64,000 nucleotides of DNA. It comes from Undaria pinnatifida (taxonomy: Eukaryota; Sar; Phaeophyceae; Laminariales; Alariaceae). The stretch is from NCBI GenBank assembly GCA_012845835.1, contig JABAKD010000019.1:1349501-1413500 (forward strand), given 5' to 3'. A program made the position numbers and the translations under genes. The notes below the pieces were generated by a model. It saw only the letters and a program-made list of their open reading frames with translations, searched no databases and was not told the DNA's origin. This document shows positions 11,185 through 22,639 of this stretch, piece after piece (position 1 is the first letter of the stretch; the number at the start of each line of letters is the position of its first letter).

Positions 11185-11530
11185 ATGGCCACATGCAACA
11201 TTGAAGCCATTACCCTATTCCCGACGCCCTGGAAAATCTCGTTCGAAAGGTTTATTGAAGAGTTAGTGTGGGACATGAACCATTTGCCGAACTCTCGGGG
11301 AAAATTCTCGGGAGATGACTGAACAATATCAGCATATGAGCCATTTCGTCGAAGCCTAGGAATTTCCTCGCAAATGAGATATATTGAAGAACTAGGTGAA
11401 ATATGAACCATTTTGTCGAAGCCTTGCGGAATTTTCTCGGAGGTTTGTGCTGTGAACAAAATGCGCCATTATTAGTCGGAGCCTGGCATATTTTTCGCAA
11501 AGAAGATGCTGTGAAGAGTTTGCGTGGGCG
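11185..11530 (+). repeat. Tandem array of about 65-bp units
   Basis: About five degenerate units share GAACCATTTTGTCGAAGCCT, then GGAATTTTCTCGGAGG and a short variable tail, starting near 11205, 11275, 11337, 11402 and 11460. The minus-strand open frames here are repeat shadows. Confidence 0.75.
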
Positions 11531-11618
11531 ATCGGTCGTTTTGTCCAAGCGGGACCAAGCCGTAAACACTACTGGGTCTCGCACGTTCCAATGATGCTAC
11601 TTTTTCCCCTCGCCAATA

Positions 11619-11643
11619 CCCCCCCCCCCCCCCCCCCCCCCCC
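11619..11643 (+). repeat. Poly-C tract
   Basis: A run of about 25 C residues. It is an assembly-sensitive homopolymer, matched by a long G tract at 63200-63222. Confidence 0.9.
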
Positions 11644-11789
11644 ACGCCCCCTTCCGCTGTGATCGCGATATTACAGGAGGCTTTCGCGCGAATTGACGTG
11701 CACCCGGACTGCCTGAGGCTACGGGGGCACGGAGCTGTAGAGAGTCGATTTATGACCCTTGTATGACGAAAACCGGGTGGGGCGAGCGG

Positions 11790-11980
11790 AAACCGTATTG
11801 GTTGGGTTTGGTTGGTTGGATGTATTGTTCAGGGTTGGGTATTGGTTTGGTTAGTTTATTGGGGGGGTTTTGGTTGGTTGGGCATGTCGATTGGTTGGTT
11901 TGGTTGGGTGGTCGGGTGATTGGGTGCGTGGTTTCTTGATTTGTTTGATTGGTTGGTTGATTGGTCTATCGCACAGCTGA
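11790..11980 (+). repeat. GGTTGG/GATTGG minisatellite
   Basis: Degenerate TTGGTTGGTT words run through the block. It is the complementary form of the CCAACCAAT blocks at 2295-3625. Confidence 0.85.
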
Positions 11981-12119
11981 GTGTTTTTTTCTTACACCTG
12001 AGGTGTCTCCTTTTATTGCTATGAAAATATTGGTTAGGGAAGGAGTTGATTGGTTGGTGTGTTTCGTGACGGTATAAAGATCCTTTTAGCAATTATTACG
12101 CAACTTAGCTTGGGAAGGT

Positions 12120-12330
12120 GGTTGCTGGTTTTCCCGAAACCAAACCGAAACCGAACCGAAACCGGTCCACGACCGAACCGAAACCGCGCATCGAAACCGG
12201 ACCGAAGCCGATTCAAAACCTAACCTAATCGATCCAAAACCGGTACAAGGCCGAACCGAAACCGATCCAAAATCGATCCGAAACCGGTCCAATACCGAAC
12301 TAAAGTCGAGCCGAATTCGAACAGAAATCG
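12120..12330 (-). repeat. CCGAACCGAAACCGGTCC tandem repeat
   Basis: Units of about 18-24 bp of CCGAACCGAAACCG type. It resembles, but differs from, the CCGCACCG arrays at 6104 and 10316. Confidence 0.85.
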
Positions 12331-12339
12331 TGGATGCAA

Positions 12340-14480
12340 CGTGTCCGTCCTTCTTGAGTGGTGTATTTTGTGATGGTCAGTAGACACTTGACCGTTACGG
12401 TTACGTTTTTTTTTGTTCTGATTGGTAGACATTTGACACTACTGTTGTAACAGCTACATAGTTATTTTGATGAGGGTGCTGATAAGGCTGGTGTATTTTG
12501 TGACGGTACTAATATACTTGTCACGACGTCTTTGTTTTTCGAAGCGCAGTTTTTTTTCTGGGAAATACGCTTGCTGGTTGTTGCGTTTAGTTTTTGGCAA
12601 GATGCTTGTTGATTGGCGTGTTTTGTGACGTTACGAAGACACTTGTCACTACAGTGGGGGGCTTTCAATAGTGCCGGTTGAATAGTGCTACTGTTTTCTA
12701 TAGTGCCGTTGGAATCGCTTGGCACGATTGGAACTCTCTGTAGAAACTCTCTGTAGTAACTTCATTCCCAAAAATACCAGTGCCCTGAATAGTGCCGGTA
12801 TAGTGAGTTGGCACACACCAACAATATTGGGAATCTCCCACCGCACGCACAATAGTCCACAGGTTGATGCGGGAAAGTGCTGGTTGATTGGTGTGCTTTG
12901 TGATGGTCGACAGAGACTCACCACTCGTACGACGAGTATCGTGTTTTTTTTGGGGGGGGGCGTGGCGATTGGTTGGTGTGTTTGGTAATGGTACGACAAC
13001 ACCTGTCACTAATATGACGACACGAAAGTGCGAGGCCGTTTTTTGCCTTTGGCTGAAAACCCCTCTTCATCTACTGTGTACTGTTTGCTGTCGCTGGCAA
13101 ACTTGATTGCGAGGCCTTGTAGATATCGGATTTGCACAAACCCGGTGTTTCCTGAAGCGGACTAGCTTGCGCTAACTCGTGGAACTTGTTCACATACTTC
13201 GAAGTATTGGACAGATCACGATCTATAGTATATCATCTAGATCCTAAATATGTCGTCATGGCATGTTGTGCAGGGTCTGTGTAGTGCACATCCAACCCAG
13301 TAACCACCTGTTAGTCACAAGAGACAGATCATCCGTAGATCAATGGGGATCTGATTATCTACAAGCCATGCATATCGTGTAGACCAGGGATCTAAGTACC
13401 CTGAACGGCACAGATAATTAATAATGGGGATCTGAGCTGTCTGATGTGTGGACTTGTTTCTTCGCTAGCCGTGTCGAGATGGCCGCCGTGGGTTTGCTGG
13501 AGTGTTTTTGGCGACCTTGCTGCTGTATGCTCTCAATGCGACGATACTCCTTTCTTTTCCCTTCGAAAACACACGGCCACTAAAATTCTGCAGTACCAGG
13601 TACGGTATATTTTGAGAGGGTGCTGGTTCTTTGGTGTGTATTGTATGACTTTACGAAGACGCGTGTCATTGTTATAAACAATAGTGGTCCCTCTATGGCA
13701 CCGGTTACCCGCTTTAGTGCCTGTGGAATCGCTTGACACAAATGAGAACAACCAGCAACAGCAGAATTTGGAGTAGTGCCGGTTGCCGCTATAATGCCGG
13801 CATTTCCGGCCGGCACATACCGGCGCTGCAGAGGGGCTACTACTGTACTGCGAAGCATGCACTTTATTTCGCAGTGATACATATTGTTGTGTTTTTTCTC
13901 AATTTTACCCCAGTAACGTCAGTAGGGGGGCGTTCGACCGGCATTATTTCGTATGGATTAGGGTTAGGGTTAGTTCTATGGTTGTGAAAAACACAATAAT
14001 GTAGGACACCCTGGTCTTGGGAGGTTTCTCTTCGGATGGTGTGTTTTGCAACGGTCGGCAGAGACTTCTCACTATTATAAAATGCATTTCGGGAGGGTGC
14101 TGATGGGGTAATTTTGTTTTGCGGGGGCGCTGATTTGTTGGTGTGTTTGACATAATTACAAACACACCGCCAGCTGTGAGTTTGACCTGATACATTTGTT
14201 TTTATGACGGTGGTAAACACTTGCCACCGATATGTACGTGTTGGGTGGGGGTTGGGGGATGCTTATTGGCTGGTGCGTTGTTTGACGGTGCATAGAGACC
14301 TGTATACCCATTATACAGTTTTGTTTGAGATGTTCTTGGTTGGTTGGATCGGAGTTTTTTTTTTACGGTCGGGAGAAGACCTGTCTCTGTACGAGTACGA
14401 ACTTCTGCTGTGTTGTAACATTTTGTTTTGGAAGGGTGTTGATGGCCTGTCGTTGGTTAATTTTAAGTCTTTCGTATCGG
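12340..14480 (+). repeat. Long degenerate repeat array, GTGTGTTTTGTGACGGT units
   Basis: At least ten diverged units share a TTGATTGGTTGGTGTGTTTT start, then GTGACGGTACGAAGACACTT and GTCACTATTATA. Examples start near 12350, 12485, 12605, 12880, 12965, 13620, 14030, 14140 and 14260. An AGATC-rich MITE is inserted at 13207. A 211-codon plus-strand open frame (14204-14839) grows out of the array and has no recognisable domain. Confidence 0.7.
13207..13453 (+). mobile_element. AGATC-rich MITE-like element, copy 2
   Basis: It starts GGACAGATCACGATCTA and ends GAGCTGTCTGATGTGTGG. The core has GTGCACATCCAACCCAG and TAGACCAGGGATCTAAG, shared with copies 3 and 4. Confidence 0.85.
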
Positions 14481-14839
14481 CCGATATAGAAGCTCTCTAT
14501 AAAAAGATCAGTCGTGTTTTGTTGCGTGACATGGTGAGGGATCGGGTGTTACAGCATGGAGGGTGCCCTTGGCCAGCAAGGACGCATGCTACGATAGGGG
14601 GTACCGCTTTTTTATTCACCTGCTTCGGAGACAGACGGAGCTCAACTGAGGAACTACCCACTGCCTTCGGATTGAAACATATAATCCCTTGTACCCATTG
14701 TCGTTGGATTAAAATATACATTTCGCTGTATACATGGGCCATGGTATTTTATCATCGGGTTGCACTTTGCCACTTTATGACAGTCAGTTTTTTTCGTGTG
14801 TTCGGTATTTTTTTTTTTTTTTTTTTCGCACACTTCTAG

Positions 14840-15940
14840 AATACTTTCCAGATTTTGGACAAGCCGTGGTCACAGGTGTCGTCCCTTCTCCCCCCCGGTT
14901 CTTGCCTTCACTTTTTATCGCGCATAGGGTTCAGCACTTCCATTGCTCGTCGATTTGTCATCGAGTGTTGCTAACTCACGCTCTCGCGCTTTCCGCAAGT
15001 CAATTTGTGCACAAGAAAAAGTCCCAACGAATTTATACGAGTATGCACTCGGCGGGGCTCGAACTCACAAAACTGACCTATACCAGGCTCGAGGTTAACC
15101 TGATACGCCACCGGGGCGACCGTATATACGTTCCCAAATGAAGAGCCTCGGTAAGATGGGATGCGTTCCCTACTGTAGCACGCCCCCAAAGGAATGGATG
15201 ATACTTTCAAGACTGGCTCACCGCGCTTGGCGTGTTAGTTATTTTTGAGGATGAGTTGGGCTCCAGCTCTCTCCAGACACCACGTCTCAGATTGCCGTGG
15301 TTTGAGCGCGCAGCGTGGTCGATTAAGTAAGGTGGATCCTGATACCCTTTCGGATCTTGTTGTTGCAGTGACCCAGGATTAATTCCTAGAGGAATAGCTT
15401 ACTGTGTCTGGATTTCGGATAACTGTTCAGTGCGACGGAGGGGCATAAAAACCTTCACCAATAGCAAGTAGTAGTTGACTTGATACGTTGGCGGCCGATG
15501 GTGGTTTTCATAAATGTTTACAGTTAAAATTTGTCAGGACTTCGTAGCGTAAAGCAGATCGGGGCTCTCATTAACTAGAACTGACGGTGCTCATCGATGC
15601 TGGTCCAGAAGCTGGCCCAGCCTAAACTTCTTACTTCGGAAGGGGTGGGTGGATCCACTCTATGTACAATATGACCTCGCCCGGATTTCTTGTGAGATCT
15701 GTCCCTTGAAAAATATCAGCCTGACTTTCTTTCGTAGTACAAGATTTCCTTTCGGAGTCGTGTTATAATAATAACGAGGGCAACGCAAAAAATAAGGTCC
15801 AGATCACCCTGACCGAATACCCCCATGTCTATATATGTTTAAGTTCTCGGCTCAGTTCCCCACAGTGAGCTTCACCGCAGAGCTGCGAAGAACATCGCTG
15901 CCTGGAGCTGCGCGATCCCATTAGTAGGTTATGAGCCAAG
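14840..15940. other. Intergenic sequence with one SINE head
   Basis: A T-tract of about 20 bases (14807-14827) lies just before this stretch. Apart from the tRNA-like segment at 15038-15125 no gene or repeat was recognised. Confidence 0.5.
15038..15125 (-). mobile_element. tRNA-derived SINE head (degenerate)
   Basis: On the minus strand GGTCGCCCCGGTGGCGTATC is followed by GGTTAACCTCGAGCC and GAGTTCGAGCCCCGCC, a B-box-like T-arm. It matches the head of the SINE at 36009 (CGCCCCGGTGGTCTAG... GAGTTCGACACCC). The stems do not pair as a functional tRNA should. Confidence 0.65.
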
Positions 15941-16018
15941 CTTAGCATCGCAAACACAGCAGTAGTAATGGTGTCAGGTTAAGAGCCTCAGAAACAGTAG
16001 GTTCTTCGCATGACACCT

Positions 16019-16552
16019 CTATCGCCGCATGTTCGCCCCGTCCAAGGAGGAAACTAATGAATGCCTCGAGTTGGTGTGAAGCGGTATATATCTCAAGTTT
16101 TGGGCCGCGAACACAGCTGTACAAAAATAAATACAGAGCTCTAAAAAACACAAAGCGCCAAGGACATCGCGATACGTATTAAACAGGCAGACTCGCCGAT
16201 TATTACCAACCCGCTCGTTAATCCTGCATCCTTTAGTGGCGACAAGCGATCGCTCAGCCTCCATGTGCCCGTTTCTCGCTGCCAAATGAAGTGGGAGGAG
16301 AAAACCACCCCCCGCACAATAGTAATTGATGTCCGCGCCTCCGTCAAGCAACACCTGAACGACGCCTGCATCGCGACCAGCTTTGCAAGCGACATGCAGC
16401 GGTAAGGCACCAACAACTCTGCTGAGCCCCGCGCCTAACAAGCGGCGGACCACTTCCACGGAATCGGAATTGGCGGGTATGCTAGCTATAACCGACAACA
16501 GCGGGATGTCCCAAGGTGCCGGCGCGGTTAGGTCTGCGCCCGACTTCAACAG
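16019..16552 (-). CDS. Ankyrin-repeat exon (intact part)
   Basis: This is an open frame of 178 codons after a textbook acceptor. About four ankyrin repeats fill residues 1-120. The last 55 residues lose the ankyrin pattern, so a donor may lie near 16190, or the tail may be read-through. Confidence 0.7.
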   Translation of the reverse strand: MLKSGADLTAPAPWDIPLLSVIASIPANSDSVEVVRRLLGAGLSRVVGALPLHVACKAGRDAGVVQVLLDGGADINYYCAGGGFLLPLHLAARNGHMEAERSLVATKGCRINERVGNNRRVCLFNTYRDVLGALCFLELCIYFCTAVFAAQNLRYIPLHTNSRHSLVSSLDGANMRR

Positions 16553-16617
16553 CTGCAAAAGAGCAGAAGCAGATGAAGAAAAAAAACGTGTACCAACCTA
16601 TGATGGGTGCGAAAAAT

Positions 16618-16710
16618 ATGTTATTATGATCATTATCATCATAATTATTATATTATTATTGCTAATATGATCGTGATTATGATTGTGATTAGTGTTATTA
16701 TTGTGCTTGC
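16618..16710. repeat. AT-rich microsatellite (ATT/ATC type)
   Basis: Runs of ATTATTATT, ATCATAATT and TGATTATGATT lie inside the ankyrin intron. Confidence 0.8.
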
Positions 16711-18465
16711 CATCCGACAATGCGCAGCATGAGCTTCATGGCTAATCACTCACGAATATTGCCAGAACGGAGAAGGAAACCACCGGAAACCCATAAAAAC
16801 GAAGCGTACGAAGAAATGATAGGCGCAAACGTAAACGTGTACGTACCAAGTTCGTACAGGCTTCGGATACTAACTACAGTACGTGGTATGCACAAAATCC
16901 CACAACCAAAGCAACGGAGGAAAAACAAATGCACAATAATTCGAGCAAATTCGCGCTACGTCGACGAGGCCGGTGCGCGTCACAGTTCCGTGTGCCAGTG
17001 GGACAAATCAAGCTTATGCAGAGCCGAAGATGAAATCAAGCAGTGCCTAACTGCTGCCGTTGTGCTGCTTCCATCGAAGCGTTAGCTGGCTGATGAGTAA
17101 AAGGGCGAATTGCGATTCCGTTTACATGGTTGCCTTCAATTTATAAGTAAACACCCTATCAAAAACGGACTGGAACTCCGTGCCCCACTCAACAACCCAT
17201 TTTGAGATAAAACCGAAAGGGCAACCCGATTCCTGGTACCATTGTAGCACACAATCGGTATTCCAACGATGGTGGGTAGCGTAGTGATTGGTTGAGGAGA
17301 CGCGTCAGTCAGAATTAATTTTGGCCAAGAAAAGAGCTTCAATAACCTTTTCGTATACAGCACGCGTCGACTCACCGCATCGACGTTGTCCTTAGCTCGC
17401 CTCTCCACCGCAACGATGAACGGTGTCTTGCGAAGGTTATCTTCCATGTTGATCTGCCTCCTGTTGAGCCGAGGGAGAAACGCGAGCACGGCACCCAGGC
17501 GGCCCCATTCTGCTGCGACATGTACCCTTTCGAGTTAGAACAGTGCCCAGGAAGCGCCCCCGCATCCAGCATCAATTTCGCCATCTCAACGTCTAGCAAC
17601 CTCCGCACAAATTAGGCGAACCCGTGCTCCGCCGCCATGTGCAGAGGAGACACGCCCGAAGCTAAGTCCACCACGTTCGCGTTGCAGCCAACTTCGAGCA
17701 GGGCTTTTGCCACGCGACGTCTGTTGGCCTCGGCTGTCTTGTGGAGCAATCGGAGAAAGCAATCCCTTCAATCGTAGAGGGTCCCCCGCTCGCGAACTGT
17801 TTGCGAACCATCGCCTAGGCCTACAGCTTTGATCAGCTCGTGCACGGCATGAACTCCACAAAATCCAAAACGTGCACGGCGCGTTTTTCACGTGAAACCA
17901 CACTATTTTTAACAGCCGTAGCAACTGCACCCGCGACCATACTCCTTGCAAACGCGGCCCTTTCTCGGGCGACACAATTCCGCAGCGGACTGACAGCATC
18001 ACTCCTTGGAGAGATAACCGCGGGTTCACGGTGATGAACAGATTCAAAGTCGGAGACATTGTTGCAACAAATCGAAGGAAGCTGCGCATTCTCAGTTGGA
18101 CCTGCACGTGCCAGAACACTAGGCTCCAACACGGCAGCAACGCTGTATGATGTAGAGAGCGCTGCAGCAAACAGTCATCTGGTCATTGGGGATGGTCAGT
18201 ATTGCCCTGTCACCAAGAACTGATGAGCGCGAAGCGTCATCCTGCCTTCCAGACGGCGTGAAACGAAGCCATGCGTTTTCATTCATATTCCAAGCACTTC
18301 TGTAAAACATCCCTGGTGCCATTTCTCGCTTTTAGCAGCCCCTGTTAGTATTACAAGCCGAACTAACCCGAGCCGGGCGAAAGGGCGTAGTTCTCATCCT
18401 AACGTCACCGATATCGGCGGTCGTCGACAATGGCGAGGCGGCGAGGGGGCTGCATGCCCGGAACA

Positions 18466-18985
18466 TCGGCACTACAGGTTCGTCAACATGCTGAAGGGGC
18501 CGTGCTCCGATGCCAGCGCTGCAGGTTCGTTAACTTGCGGAAGCGGCCGTTGTGCGATCGTGACCGCATTGGTTGGACAGCTTAAACGTACAGTGGTTCT
18601 CCCCTGCTCCGTGACGTGGTCGCCCCGGCAGCGCGGGGGGGGGTATCCTCCGAGTATCGGCACTGCGGGTTTGGTAACTCGCTGATCGAGCCGTGCTCCT
18701 GGTGTCGACTCTGCAAGTTCGGTAACTTGCCGAAAGGGAGCGTTGCGCAACCGTGGCCATATTGATTGGCCAAGTTAGATTCACTGAGGTCCTTGCCTTC
18801 TTCCCGGACATGACCGCCGCGGCGGCGATGGGGCTTTAAGATTCAAGTACCGGCATTATGGGTTTGCCAACTCGCTGAAGGGGACGACGGGGGGTCGTGA
18901 TCACACCAGTTGAACAGCATAGACGCACAGGTGTCCTCGCCCTATTCCGTTACATGGTCAGGGGCATTGTCACGCCCAAACACTC
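18466..18985 (+). repeat. Tandem repeat of about 190-bp units, three copies
   Basis: Unit starts GGCACTACAGGTTCGTCAAC (18469), GGCACTGCGGGTTTGGTAAC (18659) and GGCATTATGGGTTTGCCAAC (18853) are followed by GCTGA, CCGTG and a TGG-CA stretch. Copies are diverged. The minus-strand frames read as repeats of VTELAESTP/LPNLQ type, with no known domain. Confidence 0.8.
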
Positions 18986-19179
18986 AAAATAATCTCGGGA
19001 CAGAAAGCGTGCGCCATCGCGCTAGAGTTCGCGCCCGTAAAGGCCAAGGCGTTCCCCATGCCACACATTCCCAACGCATTAACACGCCAGACTGGGGCTA
19101 TTTTGCACAGAACGATTCGCTCTTTCGATTAATCCGCCATGGGACGCGACTCGCCACGAATAAAACCGCCCACCAAATC

Positions 19180-20060
19180 GTTCCGTCTCAAATATTCCCC
19201 CTCGTGGCGAGCTGCAGAGGCTTCTACTTCCACAAACGTTTGCGACTGGGTGGCCGCGGTAGCGGCCGCCTCGGACCACAAACAGCTGAAAAAATCGAGA
19301 AGGGTGCTGATGCTGGCGACGTAAGACGTGTCCCGAAGCCAAATCATATTGCGGAAGTGGATGTACGTCCCTACCCGGAGAACTGGGAATCAACTCCGAC
19401 ATTGGTCTCAATAGCAGCAGCACCTGTGGCAAACCTGCAATCAGAGAACGCAGCACCACCGTCAGCCACGGCAACATGCGAGGCAGAAGAACCGCACCGG
19501 TGTCCGCCTCCCCCAAACACCCCCATCGATCGCATGACGCTGCATAGGTCCTCCCTCGCCATCGACGCCTCCTGCAGCGCGCTGCAGAGGATACTACCAA
19601 CACATATGTTTCCGGCTGGGGTAGCCGCGGTAGCGACCGACTCGGAGCACAAACCGCTGAAAACCTGAAGGAGGCTGCTGGTGCTGGCGGCGAAAGACAT
19701 ATCCCGCACCGCAACCATACCGTGGAAGTAAAAATAAGGCCCAATCCGGAGAATCTGGCAACGAACGTGTACAGTGGTGTCCGTGGCAGTACCGCCTATA
19801 GCTGTTCCGAAGTCGGCGACCACAGCACCACCGTCAGCCGCGGAAACCTGCGAGGCAGAGTCGTTGCACAGGTGTCCGGGCCCTCCAAACCCCCTATCTA
19901 TCACACGACACCGTGGACATTGCACAGGCCCCCCTCGCCACCACGTCCCTGATGATGCCCATGGGACGGAGTCTAACAGCGCGGCTACGGTAGTTTGGAC
20001 GGGACGGGATATTATATCCCACGTCTGAAGCGCCTCCATTGTAGCCCCCGACAGCATCGT
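19180..20060 (-). pseudogene. Tandem-duplicated unknown coding-like sequence
   Basis: Two full units and a part, about 400 bp each, repeat in one orientation. On the minus strand they encode related peptides. One unit has SFAASTSSLLQVFSGLCSES (about 19700); its sister has SYVASISTLLDFFSCLWSEA (about 19320). GH.C..SAS.V..ADGGA occurs in both. A stop separates the units, and the frames do not stay joined. GC content is high compared with its surroundings. I do not recognise the protein; it may be a broken member of a multicopy family. Confidence 0.45.
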
Positions 20061-20125
20061 CTTCACCTTCTCCTGCAGGAGTTGAAATATACGGCACAGC
20101 ACTGAACCCAGTGCCTCGTCTGTGT

Positions 20126-20675
20126 CTCGTCCGTTTCTTTTACTCCCAGATCCTCACAGAAGACACGGATGCACGTTTCCCATGCGAGTTCAGGCCACCT
20201 TACATATCGTGCACGAGCATGCAGCACGCCCCGCGCCTTGAGTGCCGTGGACTCATACCGGAGCATATTCGGCGTATGTCTAAGACGGAGGACTTTTCGT
20301 ACGAGACACTGGATTATATTGCGACTCATCGCGATCCGGCTTTGCACTGGTCAATGAAACAGGATGTCGCCCTAATGAAGACGGTGCGCAAAAATAAATT
20401 TAATTGACACTATAATTTCACGCATTGCCTTCAGTAGGGCGACGTACTGTTTCATTCACCAGTGCAAAGCCAGTCGCAATATAATCCAGTGCCCCGGACG
20501 AGAAGTCCTCCGTCTTAGACACACGCCGAATATGCTCCGGTATGAGTCCACGGCACACAAGGCGCGGGGCGTGCTGCATGCTTGTGCGCGAGACATAAGG
20601 TGTCCAGAACCCGCATGGGAAACGTTCGTCCGTATCTTCTGTGAGGATCCGGCGAGTAAAAGAAACAGACATCCC
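20126..20675. repeat. Large inverted repeat (foldback) with about 245-bp arms
   Basis: Arm 1 (20126-20372) and arm 2 (20424-20675) are reverse complements with roughly 85 percent identity and a loop of about 50 bp. Reading outward to inward, both arms encode a similar peptide: ILTEDTD.RFPC, TSMQHAPRL, CRGLIPEHIRR, SKTEDFS and LDYIA. The peptide is open on both arms despite many base changes. Confidence 0.85.
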
Positions 20676-20689
20676 GGAGAGGGTGCGGC

Positions 20690-21080
20690 CTTCATCAGCA
20701 GCAACAACAGAAGCAGCAACGGCGGATGCAGTTTCAGCAGCCGATGTACTCGTACATCCGCCCCCCGCTCCAACCACAGCCCTCGCACCAGCCCCGGCAC
20801 CACCAGTAGCACCAGCGACAGCACCAGCCGCAACGTCACGAAATCACAAGCGGCCGGAGATAGACCAGCAGCAGGCGTCTCTTGCTGGATACTGGACAAC
20901 GCACCAGCACCAGCAGAGGCACCTACGCCATCAGCAACGTTGGAGGAAGCACCACCGGCAGCACCATGACCGGGCAATACTTAACCATTGTCACCATCAA
21001 CACCGCCACGAGCTGCAACAGCAGCAACAGCAGCTGCAGCGCGAGCAGCACCAACTCCCGCACCACCAGCAGCTGACGCA
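20690..21080 (+). repeat. CAG/CAC/GCA-rich low-complexity stretch
   Basis: Trinucleotide-rich DNA reads as Ala/Pro/Gln/His-rich peptides on plus and Leu/Val-rich peptides on minus. It adjoins arm 2 of the foldback. Coding status cannot be decided. Confidence 0.6.
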
Positions 21081-22230
21081 CTCGCAGATGTGTCTTACGC
21101 TGCGGCCCCACCGCTACCATGCGCGTCCATACGCATCTTCTTGCGGTTTTGATCTCATCCTTCGAAAGGAAGAAGGGAAGCATCACGCTATAATCGCTGT
21201 CGGGCTTATACGTCAGCTCCCGAGTGGTCTTTTTACTCGGGGTGAAGTCAGCGTTTATATTTCAGGAGGACTTGGCTTGTCCTGGTTGCTCAGGTGGGAA
21301 GGTTTGGTTTTGGGGTTTGGTCGATGTCACGAAGGCGGATGGGGTGGCGTGTGCTACCCATAAATCCTCCCGCCTCGAATTTAAAGATCACCAATCTCTA
21401 GTAATTCCATTGATGGCTTGACTTGTAAAGAAATACACCATCCTTCTCTTGTCATCAGCTGTGTAATTGTTCGTATATGCGGGTGCAACGTTGTTCCCTA
21501 CCATTAGGTGGTTCATGACAAGCACCGATCATGGGCAATGGCAACAACATGTCTGCATGGGAATGCAACCAGCCAGAGGCCTTGTTTCCAAACCCACTTA
21601 AGCTTTGCCCTTGCTGCACAAGTACGAGTTTCTACGTGTGTTGCTGTACATTCATAGAGGTCGTACGTATCATTCGTACTCGTACATCTTTCGTATATAC
21701 CTCGCTGAGTTGCGTTCGGTTATTGAATGTCGCATAAGTTGGTGCGGAGCAATTTTTATTACAAAACAGTGCGAACCAGCTGCCAACCGATGCATTCTGG
21801 TGCTGACACACGAAACTATGCGGTGTCTGTCCCAGTGGGTGCATTGCGATCGGAAAACCTTAGTTGAGTTTTCCTTTGTCCAAAGACGTTCCCCTGCTCT
21901 TCCAAAAAAACCGAACCCATTACTGCTAAAACGACGAATGCTTCCACATAGATCCAGGAACGACGTGATTCAGTAGCGTCAGCAGATAGCTACAGAAACA
22001 CCACCGACTTCTCACCTGAAGACGACCCTCCGCGCGCCCTATCATGGAGATCCACTGTTGACAGGATGAAGTTACACACAAAAACGAAGTCATCGCCACC
22101 TTTCAGGCGAGCCCTCTGACGCTACGACGGTGTTCGATTGAGGCTCTGTATACCTGGTAAGACCAGCCTACAAAATAAACTCGAGTCAAACGCTATTAAA
22201 CAAAAGCGGGTGTTTTTTTCGCTCTCTTTT
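21081..22230. other. Intergenic, unrecognised open frames
   Basis: Open frames of 60 to 120 codons occur on plus (for example 21605-21976) but show no motif known to me. Confidence 0.4.
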
Positions 22231-22232
22231 TG

Positions 22233-22631
22233 TTATAAAATTAATCCTGCTAACAGTGGATCTCCATAAATAAAGGTATCCTCAGCGTCGTTATCGTCAC
22301 CATCGTCCTCTTTTCCCCCCACCTTGCCCGTTTGATCCGATACGGACTTGCCGTCTGCTGAATCCGACACACCAATAACCGGCGAGGTAGATGACGCAAT
22401 AGACACGAAGCTGCTGTCCATACGCACGGGACACAATTTGCTCCCCCCTAGGTTTCTATGGCCAGCCCTAACCCCTCCACCCGCCATCCCGGCGTTCTCC
22501 TGGTTTCCGTACCCTTCGCTCGCATCCCGACTCGAAGGCGTGCGGATGCGACCCGACCGCCGCACCCTGCTTGGCGCCTGTGTCTTATCCATTCCCATAG
22601 GCCGATCCGTGCTTTCCCCAACACGGGACAA
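22233..22631 (-). CDS. Possible 3' exon of an unknown protein
   Basis: This is a 132-codon open frame on minus. It is Arg/Ser/Gly-rich at first, then VSDSADGKSVSDQTGKVGG and an acidic stretch (EDDGDDNDAED) before FIYGDPLLAGLIL and stop. An acidic tail followed by an AT-rich sequence is compatible with a real C-terminus. Low-complexity composition makes chance openness possible. No domain recognised. Confidence 0.3.
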   Translation of the reverse strand: MSRVGESTDRPMGMDKTQAPSRVRRSGRIRTPSSRDASEGYGNQENAGMAGGGVRAGHRNLGGSKLCPVRMDSSFVSIASSTSPVIGVSDSADGKSVSDQTGKVGGKEDDGDDNDAEDTFIYGDPLLAGLIL

Positions 22632-22639
22632 CGAAACCC

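Larger units (their letters stand above)
16019..17860 (-). pseudogene. Ankyrin-repeat protein pseudogene
   Basis: Reading leftwards on the minus strand, ankyrin repeats are clear: RRRVAKALLEVGCNANVVDL then GVSPLHMAAEHG (17740-17620), MAKLMLDAGALPG (about 17585-17545), TPFIVAVERRAKDNVDA (to 17376), a GTGAGT donor, an 825-bp intron, and an acceptor with a CTTCTGCTCTTTTGCAG run. The next exon (16552-16019) gives LLKSGADLT, VVRRLLGAGL, ALPLHVACKAGRDAG, VVQVLLDGGADIN and LPLHLAARNGHME. Two in-frame stops (TGA near 17770, TAA near 17610) and at least one frameshift near 17500 break the upstream exon. The last exon alone is intact, so a shorter gene is possible. Ankyrin proteins bind other proteins; nothing more specific can be said. 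Confidence 0.75.

Noticed and set aside
14204-14839. 211-codon plus-strand open frame
   Set aside because: It starts in the degenerate GTGTGTTTTGTGACGGT array and ends in a T tract. No motif or exon signal.
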